Shown piece by piece: positions 24,009 to 29,169 of a stretch of DNA of 37,245 bases. The notes beneath the pieces are model-generated. The model saw only the letters and a program-made list of their open reading frames with translations, made no database searches and was not told the DNA's origin. The position numbers and the translations under genes are program-made. This DNA is from a virus. Position 1 is the first letter of the stretch, and each line of letters begins with the position of its first letter. The stretch covers positions 1-37,245 of the IMG/VR virus record IMGVR_UViG_3300049053_000025; one strand, given 5' to 3'.

Positions 24009-24047
24009 CCCGCTGCCGGTGTGCGCGCCGATCGCGCCGGCAGCGGG
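24009..24047. terminator. Hairpin terminator 1 between convergent genes
   Basis: CCCGCTGCCGG (24009-24019) and CCGGCAGCGGG (24037-24047) pair perfectly over 11 bp around a 17-nt GC loop. It lies just after the zinc-ribbon gene. Confidence 0.75.
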
Positions 24048-24053
24048 ATGACC

Positions 24054-24085
24054 GCCCGCCCCCGCGACCCCCGTCGGGGGCGGGC
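24054..24085. terminator. Hairpin terminator 2 between convergent genes
   Basis: GCCCGCCCCCG (24054-24064) and CGGGGGCGGGC (24075-24085) pair over 11 bp with a 10-nt loop. It ends 3 nt before the stop of the minus-strand HTH gene and can serve both directions. Confidence 0.75.
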
Positions 24086-24088
24086 CGC

Positions 24089-24316
24089 TCACTGGACGAA
24101 GTCGCCCAGTTCGAGGTCGAGGGCTTTGGCTACAAGCAGCAGGTGAACGTACTTGATGCCCTCGCCCGCCTCAATCCGCTGGATCGTCGACCGTCCGAGG
24201 TCGACCTGCTCGGCGAGTCTCTCCTGAGTCAGGTTGGCGTGCTCGCGAGCCGTACGGATGCGCTCGCCCTGCCGTTGGCAGGCGAGGCGGATCCACTCGG
24301 GCTGATCGTCGGGCAC
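24089..24316 (-). CDS. Small XRE-family regulator, 75 aa
   Basis: The 75 residues are almost wholly a Cro/CI-type HTH: RIRTAREHANLTQERLAEQV, GRSTIQRIEAGEGI, then LLLVAKALDLELGDFV. The start GTG 24316 is weakly supported: GGAGG lies only 1 nt before it, and no other start fits. A dyad 35 bp upstream is a likely operator. It lies beside attP, away from the main repressor at 27127, and may control the accessory genes. Confidence 0.7.
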   Translation of the reverse strand: MPDDQPEWIRLACQRQGERIRTAREHANLTQERLAEQVDLGRSTIQRIEAGEGIKYVHLLLVAKALDLELGDFVQ

Positions 24317-24350
24317 GCCTCCACGCTGGAGGGGCGATGATCTCCTGTCA

Positions 24351-24366
24351 GCATCAGAAGTGATGC
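24351..24366. promoter_or_regulatory. Dyad upstream of the small XRE gene
   Basis: GCATCA-GAAG-TGATGC is a perfect 6-bp inverted repeat with a 4-bp spacer in a locally AT-richer stretch. Position fits an autoregulatory operator for the gene starting at 24316. Confidence 0.5.
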
Positions 24367-24534
24367 ATTGTTTGATCTAGGTCGTGGCGGGCATCCGAGG
24401 CCAGGAATCCTTTGCCGCCCCCCACGCTCTGGCACTCGTGACCAGCGAGGCGCACGCCCCTGGTGACGAGGTGAGCCTGCCGGAGGCGTTGGAGCCGCGT
24501 GAGCGGCCCCGGAGAGGACGCCGAGGGCAGGGCG

Positions 24535-24558
24535 GCGGCCGCCCGGAAGGGCGGCCGC
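24535..24558. terminator. Hairpin with GGAA tetraloop
   Basis: GCGGCCGCCC (24535-24544) and GGGCGGCCGC (24549-24558) pair perfectly over 10 bp around GGAA, a stable GNRA loop. Probably a terminator isolating the attachment site. Confidence 0.6.
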
Positions 24559-24690
24559 TCGCTTCTGTTGCCCAGCTGTAGACGCCAGTTGAAGGCCAGC
24601 CCGTCATGGACGTCCGATCAGCATGACCGCTTACCTTTCGGGCCAGCTACGGGCCAGCTGACGATCATGAACTCTGGCCAAAACGGACAG

Positions 24691-24723
24691 GACCCCAGCT
24701 CAATCCTCCTCTGAGCTGGGGTC
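24691..24723. terminator. Hairpin next to the tRNA 3' end
   Basis: GACCCCAGCTCA (24691-24702) and TGAGCTGGGGTC (24712-24723) pair over 12 bp with a 9-nt loop. It lies 7 bp beyond the tRNA 3' end, so after integration it could terminate the reconstructed tRNA transcript. Confidence 0.75.
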
Positions 24724-24730
24724 CAACCGG

Positions 24731-24774
24731 TAGGCCCTGTGGGACTCGAACCCACAACCAATGGATTAAAAGTC
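24731..24774 (-). other. attP core: 3' part of tRNA-Lys(UUU)
   Basis: Read on the minus strand this 44-bp stretch runs from the anticodon loop CTTTTAA (anticodon TTT, 24770-24768) through a perfect T arm GTGGG-TTCGAGT-CCCAC to the acceptor end AGGGCCTA. The 5' half of a tRNA is absent: the bases beyond 24774 do not pair with the anticodon stem and no D arm is present. This is the form of a phage attachment site that restores the host tRNA on integration. The integrase gene lies 300 bp away. Only one copy is seen. Confidence 0.85.
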
Positions 24775-24945
24775 TGATGAGGTCCCATGACAGGGTGACC
24801 CGCCCTCTTCACCTCACCCCATTGCACCCCAAGTAGTGCAGCTCAAGGGCCGGTTAGCTGCGGGCCAGCTTCACCCTTCACCCCATCTCACCCCGCCGCG
24901 TATCGCGCTCTTACGTGGCGTTCGGGCCAGCACGGGGCCAGCAGG

Positions 24946-24980
24946 AAGGGCCCCCGACCCGCAGGTCAGAGGCCCTTTTC
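24946..24980. terminator. Compound hairpin with U-tract
   Basis: AAGGGCC (24946-24952) pairs with GGCCCTT (24971-24977), enclosing a small GACC-CGCA-GGTC stem, followed on the plus strand by TTTTC. It lies between the attachment site and the integrase stop. Bases 24961-24982 recur with one mismatch at 32250-32271. Confidence 0.6.
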
Positions 24981-25086
24981 CTGTCCCTCGATTCTACGCC
25001 GCAAGGGGGTCATTGTCAGTGCTGGCGCGTACCGTGAAGGCGTTCACCATCCGCGCTGCTGGCTGCGGCGCTGCTGCTGAAGGCCC

Positions 25087-26685
25087 CTACTCCGGAACAG
25101 CGTCCGGGGCGGGGGCCTTGGCGTCTCCTCGCCGAGCGCGCGGTACGGCGGCCGCCGCCTTCTCCGTCAGCTCCTGCTCGTACTCCGTGAAGAGTTCGAG
25201 GTAGGTATCCGCGGTAAGGGTGATCGTTGAGTGGCGCAATTTCACCTTGGCGTCGTGCACGTCTCCGCCGCCGGCCTTCACAAGCGCTGCCGCGCCATGG
25301 CGCAGGTCCCGCAGGTTGATCGGAGGCAGGCCCGCGGCCTCGACGATCCGCTTGAACTCCTTGCTGACGACGTCGGGATGGAGCCAGCTCCCATCCTCCG
25401 CCGCGAAGATCTTGCCCGTGTCGACCCAGTCCGCTGTATGTTTGCCCGCCGCCCGCTCCTCGGCGGCCCGCGCGTTCCAGGCGTCCCGCTCCTGTAGCTG
25501 GCGGGCGCGGTGCTCCTTGAGGACCGCCACGGTCCCGCGGTCGATCATCACCGACGACATCGACGAGTCCGTCTTGGGCGCCGTCTCGATGACCTCCCAC
25601 CCGTCGACGACAAGCTCGGTGAGGACATCAAGGCGCGGCTGCGCGGCCTCCAAGTGGGCGTTCGCCCAGTCCGCGCCAACCGCCTCGCCGCGGCGCAGGC
25701 CGTGGTGCGAGATGACGTGAAAGGCGGCGTACAGCCTGCTGCTCTCGGCCTCGTCGAGGAATGCACCGAGCTGGACGGGCGTCCACACCATGACCGGTGA
25801 CGGCTGCTTGCCCGTCTCACGCCAGCGGGCCACCCGCTCGTCGGTCCACAGCAGGCCCTTCGGGCGCGCGCTGGAGCCGAGTTCGACGTGGGCGGCCGCA
25901 TTGAAGGTGATGAGCTGCTCGGCGATGGCCTTGTTGAGGGCAGCGCGCAGAGTGCGCCGGATCGCGTGCCGCGTCGCCACGGTGTTCGTCTTCCGGTACG
26001 GCTTCATCTCGGCGAGCTTCGCGCGCTCTGCGGCGAGCCTCGGCCGTTCCGTGGCCGGCGGCCGCCCTGGCTTCGACCACTTGCAGCGCGCTTCCTGTTC
26101 GCGTCGGGCTTCGTTCTCTGCCCGGATTACGTCGCTCTCGTCGGCGATCGCGTCGAACATCTCCTGGACGTGCCCGACGCTGAGCCGATCCAGGCGCAGG
26201 TGTCCGATGCGCGGCTTCAGGTGCACGCGGATGTGGGAGGCGTAGCCGTTGTTTGTGGTGGGGCGCGTCTTCTTCTTCGACATCCAGCGGTCGAGCCATT
26301 CGGCGACCGTGGCTTTCCCGTCGAGGGGGACGCCGACGCCGAGGCGTCGCTGTACTTCTGATGGTTCGGGGATGTCGGCGCGTCGCTTCGAGATGTCCGC
26401 GAGCAGATCCCCGACCCTGCGCTGTTCGTCTTCGTCGTCACCGGGGAGCGCGAGGATGGCCTGTAGGCGGGAGAGGTCGCCCTGGGCCTCCGTGACGCTT
26501 CCGTATCCGGTTCGACGAAAGGATCGACGCTTGCCGTCGGCACCGGGAGGGAGTTCCTGCCGTACCGCCGCCGCGCCATGGTTCTTCTTCTTCAGCTGGG
26601 GACAGCTGTTCCCCAGCAGCTTGCCGTCCGCACCACGGCACTCGCACCGCTTGTAGATGCTTCCTGCCCTGCGTACCGACGGCAT
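25087..26685 (-). CDS. int: Tyrosine integrase
   Basis: ATG 26685 with AGAGGAG upstream; 532 residues, normal for long Streptomyces integrases. The N-terminus has a Cys-containing arm-binding part (KRCECRGADG), then a core-binding SAM-like domain near 125-190 (VAEWLDRWMSKKKTRPTTNN) carrying a charged insertion, and the catalytic domain from about 300. Catalytic residues: R331 (HGLRRGE), R462 in LRDLRHGAAAL, H485 (LRHSTITL) and nucleophile Y495 (TADTYLEL). The usual His of the HxxR box is R459. It recombines attP with a tRNA-Lys attB. Its ribosome site lies in the 3' end of the upstream gene. Confidence 0.95.
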   Translation of the reverse strand: MPSVRRAGSIYKRCECRGADGKLLGNSCPQLKKKNHGAAAVRQELPPGADGKRRSFRRTGYGSVTEAQGDLSRLQAILALPGDDEDEQRRVGDLLADISKRRADIPEPSEVQRRLGVGVPLDGKATVAEWLDRWMSKKKTRPTTNNGYASHIRVHLKPRIGHLRLDRLSVGHVQEMFDAIADESDVIRAENEARREQEARCKWSKPGRPPATERPRLAAERAKLAEMKPYRKTNTVATRHAIRRTLRAALNKAIAEQLITFNAAAHVELGSSARPKGLLWTDERVARWRETGKQPSPVMVWTPVQLGAFLDEAESSRLYAAFHVISHHGLRRGEAVGADWANAHLEAAQPRLDVLTELVVDGWEVIETAPKTDSSMSSVMIDRGTVAVLKEHRARQLQERDAWNARAAEERAAGKHTADWVDTGKIFAAEDGSWLHPDVVSKEFKRIVEAAGLPPINLRDLRHGAAALVKAGGGDVHDAKVKLRHSTITLTADTYLELFTEYEQELTEKAAAAVPRARRGDAKAPAPDAVPE

Positions 26686-26690
26686 CGGGG

Positions 26691-26972
26691 TTACTCCTCT
26701 CGCTCTGGGGGCTCGTCCTCGTCCCCCGAGTCAGGCTCGTCCCCAGCGTCGGGCTTGTCCTCGTCCCCCGCGTTGAGGATGCCAAGCCCAACGCCCAGAA
26801 CGAACTCCGTGTTCTCGTTGAGCCGGTCCAGCATCACCTGATCCATCCCGCTGTTGGGGCGTACGGCGAACGCCAGCCCGTGCTGACATTTGATGGGCAC
26901 AAGGATCTCGCCATCGGGCAGGTCGTCACTGAAGAAGTACCAGACTCGTGGGCGACGTGGTGTTGACTCCAT
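26691..26972 (-). CDS. Hypothetical acidic protein upstream of integrase, 93 aa
   Basis: ATG 26972 with GGGGGAGG 5 nt upstream. The first 65 residues look folded (RVWYFFSDDLPDGEILVPIK, QHGLAFAVRP, ENTEFVLGVGLGIL); the last 25 are Asp/Glu/Pro repeats (DAGDEPDSGDEDEPPEREE). It ends 5 nt before the integrase ATG and is co-transcribed with it. No family recognised. An acidic tail could mimic DNA or bind the integrase, but that is speculation. Confidence 0.65.
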   Translation of the reverse strand: MESTPRRPRVWYFFSDDLPDGEILVPIKCQHGLAFAVRPNSGMDQVMLDRLNENTEFVLGVGLGILNAGDEDKPDAGDEPDSGDEDEPPEREE

Positions 26973-27126
26973 GCAGCCTCCCCCATTCGGTCATGCGTTC
27001 GACTTTCGGGTTGGACCAGCACCCTTTCTGCCAAAGGTGTCCGCACATGATCGCACCACGGGCCCCAAACTTCTACGGTCTGCACTCGGACGTCACTCTA
27101 AGTAATGCTTGGGGGGTGGGCTTGAT

Positions 27127-27561
27127 TCACCCAGTTTCGTCAGGCGGTACCAGGGTGTCGATGAGCCGCAAGAGACGCTCGCGCTGATCGGCAGGGAGTC
27201 GGTCGAGCTTGTGCACATACGCCTTAGCCTCCGTCGATCCGCTCACGAGGGGGTCAACGCCATGGAACTGTGAGCCAGCCGCATCCTGGAGCGTCTCCAC
27301 TGGAAGTTCACAGGCCGCAGCAAGTGCGCGCAGTTCCTCAAAAACGGGTGGCGTGACCGGTTCTCCCTGCTCGAGTCGGTAGACCCATCCCCGTGTCACC
27401 TGCACCCCCGTGACGGGATCGATGGCCCGTTCGGCAAACGCCTTGAGACCCACATTCAGCTCTTTGCGCCGGCCCCGGATGAGGTCGGCCAGTTGCGTGC
27501 GCCGTTCAGGGTTGCGCGCACCTTCGCGCGGCTGCGGGTCATGGGGGGTCATGGGGGTCAT
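27127..27561 (-). CDS. Prophage repressor, XRE family
   Basis: ATG 27561 is chosen because AGGAG lies 8 nt upstream; a longer in-frame reading from 27639 lacks a good site. The 144 residues hold an HTH domain near 15-80 (LADLIRGRRKELNVGLKAFA, then VTRGWVYRLEQGE) and a helical C-terminus with KLDRLPADQRERLLRLIDTL. It faces the divergent early operon across a 290-bp control region with three related dyads. It is the most likely lysogeny repressor. No LexA-type autocleavage domain is seen, so induction may not follow the SOS route. Confidence 0.8.
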   Translation of the reverse strand: MTPMTPHDPQPREGARNPERRTQLADLIRGRRKELNVGLKAFAERAIDPVTGVQVTRGWVYRLEQGEPVTPPVFEELRALAAACELPVETLQDAAGSQFHGVDPLVSGSTEAKAYVHKLDRLPADQRERLLRLIDTLVPPDETG

Positions 27562-27660
27562 CCTGCCACTCCTGTGGTCAAGGGGAGATGCGGGCCGTTC
27601 AGGGCCTGTGACGTCCATTGAGACGTACGGGCAGGTCAATTGGGGCGTTCATCACACCCA

Positions 27661-27677
27661 CTGAACGGATTGTTCAG
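27661..27677. promoter_or_regulatory. Operator dyad O1
   Basis: CTGAAC-GGATT-GTTCAG, 6-bp perfect arms. Its half-site GTTCAG recurs in O2. It lies upstream of the early promoter, between it and the repressor gene. Confidence 0.6.
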
Positions 27678-27712
27678 CACGTTGGACGATCCCGCCAGGT
27701 CGCAGAGAGTCA

Positions 27713-27741
27713 TTGACTAATTACTTACGCAACCCTAAGTG
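27713..27741 (+). promoter_or_regulatory. Early promoter (rightward)
   Basis: TTGACT (27713-27718) and TAAGTG (27736-27741) are separated by 17 bp. The start would be near 27748, directly before O2, so bound repressor would block it. The -10 is imperfect. Confidence 0.5.
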
Positions 27742-27751
27742 CTGTCACATG

Positions 27752-27772
27752 GGCTGGACAAAGTGTTCAGCC
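27752..27772. promoter_or_regulatory. Operator dyad O2
   Basis: GGCTGGACA-AAG-TGTTCAGCC: 9-bp arms with one mismatch, sharing TGTTCAG with O1 and GGACAA with O3. It covers the predicted early transcription start. Confidence 0.6.
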
Positions 27773-27807
27773 TGTGTGATGCTCCGTTCATCGCTGTCCT
27801 ACTCATG

Positions 27808-27820
27808 GGACAAGTTGTCC
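27808..27820. promoter_or_regulatory. Operator dyad O3
   Basis: GGACAA-G-TTGTCC, 6-bp perfect arms, in the early leader about 35 bp before the Cro-like gene's start. It shares GGACAA with O2. Confidence 0.55.
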
Positions 27821-27853
27821 AGCGAGGTGAACGTGAGTCAAGGACCACCCACG

Positions 27854-28126
27854 ATGTACGCGGTCGCGAGCAGCGACCGACTCAAGACGCTCATGGAGCG
27901 CACCGGCACCGGTGAGTCCATCACCAGCCGCGAACTGGCCGCCGCCGCCGGCGTAGCCCACGGAACGATCGGCGCCCTCATGTCCGGCGCCCAGCAGACG
28001 GTGCCCGAGGACAAGGCCAGGGCCATCGTCGCCGCGCTCGGCGTCGACCTCCTGGTCCTCTTCATCCCCATGGAGCGGGCGGGCCGCGTGTTCGTCCCGG
28101 TCCAGGCCCCGAGGGAGGCCTCATGA
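27854..28126 (+). CDS. Cro-like small HTH protein, 90 aa
   Basis: ATG 27854 has AAGGA 9 nt upstream (27840-27844); GTG 27833 is an alternative with a tight GAGGTGA. The HTH part is SRELAAAAGVAHGTIGALMS then PEDKARAIVAALGVD, and the C-terminus LFIPMERAGRVFVP is beta-like. First gene of the early operon and divergent from the repressor, so by position it takes the Cro place. It overlaps the next ATG by 4 nt. Confidence 0.75.
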   Translation: MYAVASSDRLKTLMERTGTGESITSRELAAAAGVAHGTIGALMSGAQQTVPEDKARAIVAALGVDLLVLFIPMERAGRVFVPVQAPREAS

Positions 28127-28446
28127 CGACCAAGACCGAGCCGCTCACGCCTGAGCAGGTCATGGGCCTTCCGGCGATGCCGCCCGTGAAGCAGGCGTTC
28201 GCCGCGCTGAACATCAGCGAGGGCACCGGCTACAAGCTCATCCGCGAGGGCGAATTCCCCATCGAGGTCATCGAGTTCGGACGTGCCCAGCGCGTCCGCA
28301 AGGTCGACCTGGTCAAGTTCCTCGGCCTCTCCCTGCTCGCTGCTGCCGAGGTCCAGTCGGCTGCAGCGACCAACAGCAACGGCGCCCCCGGGGTCCAGCC
28401 GGAGGCGCCGCACGAGCAGTCCGCACCCACTCACGCCAGCAAGTAG
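28123..28446 (+). CDS. Excisionase-like winged-helix protein
   Basis: ATG 28123 overlaps the Cro-like stop. The 107 residues contain VKQAFAALNISEGTGYKLIR, then EGEFPIEVIEFGRAQRVRKV and DLVKFLGL, the AlpA/HTH_17 excisionase pattern (helix, recognition helix, beta wing, closing helix). The C-terminal 40 residues are low-complexity Ala/Pro/Ser. In AICEs a protein like this serves as Xis, directing the integrase to excision. Placement in the early operon suits induction-linked excision. It could instead be a replication regulator. Confidence 0.75.
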   Translation: MTTKTEPLTPEQVMGLPAMPPVKQAFAALNISEGTGYKLIREGEFPIEVIEFGRAQRVRKVDLVKFLGLSLLAAAEVQSAAATNSNGAPGVQPEAPHEQSAPTHASK

Positions 28447-28462
28447 AGAACGGGGTCCGCTC

Positions 28463-28942
28463 ATGTCTGAGCTTCCCATGGCCGCCGCGCCGTCCACCAC
28501 GCCCGAGGTTGCCCTCGCGCTCGCCAACATCGAGGCCGCCAAGCTGGTGGACCCTGACATCGCCGAATGCCTCGACGCCATCGGTGACCTGATCAGAATC
28601 ACCGGCAAGCCCGAGGCCATCTACGCCTGGGTCGCTGAGACCCTCGGCCGCGAGCACCTCAAGCAGTACGCCGCCCGGCACCGCATCACGGTGCATGAGT
28701 CGCGGGCTGTCGACACGGAGCGGCTAGCCAAGACGGTCATCATCTGGGCCGCCGACGGCGCGGGAATGGCCCTCATCCCGACCGGCCAGGCCCCCGCCAT
28801 CACCCTGCTCCAGCTGCGTGAGGAGATCGCGCAGCGCGAGGAGGACGCGCAGCGGGCCCTCGACTTCCAGGCGTCCATCGCGGCCGGCCACGTCGAGGAC
28901 GTCGACACCTGGCACGCCCGCACCACCCGGCCGGGGAAGTGA
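28463..28942 (+). CDS. Hypothetical early protein, 159 aa
   Basis: ATG 28463 after a weak GGGG site. The product is helical: PEVALALANIEAAKLVDPDI, then CLDAIGDLIRITG, EAIYAWVAETLGREHLKQYA and a coiled segment LQLREEIAQREEDAQRALDF. I do not recognise the family. It is part of the unbroken early operon between the Xis-like and replication genes and its stop overlaps the next GTG, so a replication-associated role is likely but unproven. Confidence 0.65.
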   Translation: MSELPMAAAPSTTPEVALALANIEAAKLVDPDIAECLDAIGDLIRITGKPEAIYAWVAETLGREHLKQYAARHRITVHESRAVDTERLAKTVIIWAADGAGMALIPTGQAPAITLLQLREEIAQREEDAQRALDFQASIAAGHVEDVDTWHARTTRPGK

Positions 28943-29169
28943 CCGCCACGTCGGCGCGCGCCCGGGACACGCCGGGCCGCGCCACCGTCCCGCAGCAACT
29001 CGACGGCGTGCTGGTCATCGACTTGATCAAGATCGGCGCCCGCTACGAGTGCTACCGCCCGGGGTGCCCCAAGCCCCGCGAGGAGCCGATCAAGCCGTCT
29101 GCCATCTCGGCGTTCATCGGCGGCATCAAGGCCCGCCACCTCAGCCAGTACCACGGGGAGCACCGTTGA
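28939..29169 (+). CDS. Small C2H2-like zinc protein, 76 aa
   Basis: GTG 28939 overlaps the previous stop. The ending YECYRPGCPKPREE to GIKARHLSQYHGEHR gives C-x4-C and two histidines spaced like a zinc finger. Proteins with this C2H2 look are found just before replication genes in Streptomyces elements. Probably DNA-binding. Its stop overlaps the TTG start of the replication protein. Confidence 0.65.
   Translation: MTATSARARDTPGRATVPQQLDGVLVIDLIKIGARYECYRPGCPKPREEPIKPSAISAFIGGIKARHLSQYHGEHR

Larger units (their letters stand above)
24639..24942. repeat. CGGGCCAGC direct repeats flanking the att core
   Basis: Direct copies, all in one orientation: CGGGCCAGCT at 24639-24648 and 24650-24659 (11 bp apart), CGGGCCAGCT at 24861-24870, CGGGCCAGC at 24923-24931 and GGGGCCAGC at 24934-24942. 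They lie on both sides of the tRNA-derived core. Repeats of this size around a phage core are the usual form of integrase arm-binding sites. Protein binding is inferred. Confidence 0.6.
24317..25086. other. Gene-free attachment region
   Basis: About 770 bp without a credible gene. It holds an XRE operator dyad, three hairpin terminators, the tRNA-derived core and at least five CGGGCCAGC repeats on the two sides of the core. A 65-codon open frame at 24384-24581 is low-complexity Arg/Gly/Pro and not supported. Confidence 0.65.

Noticed and set aside
24384-24581. 65-codon plus-strand frame in the att region
   Set aside because: Low-complexity Arg/Gly/Pro product covering a terminator hairpin; no ribosome site.
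24731-24800. A complete functional tRNA-Lys gene
   Set aside because: Only the 3' part is present; the anticodon stem is not paired on its 5' side and no D arm or acceptor 5' strand exists.
25087-26685. Integrase as inactive because HxxR reads RxxR
   Set aside because: R331, R462, H485 and Y495 are all present; the His-to-Arg change occurs in other Streptomyces-type integrases as far as I recall, so activity is still expected.
26926-27048. 40-codon minus-strand frame upstream of the integrase operon
   Set aside because: It overlaps the better-supported gene at 26972 and has no clear ribosome site or family; evidence too thin to annotate.
27713-27853. Long N-terminal extension of the Cro-like protein from TTG 27713
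   Set aside because: It would translate through the promoter and two operators; ATG 27854 has a proper ribosome site.
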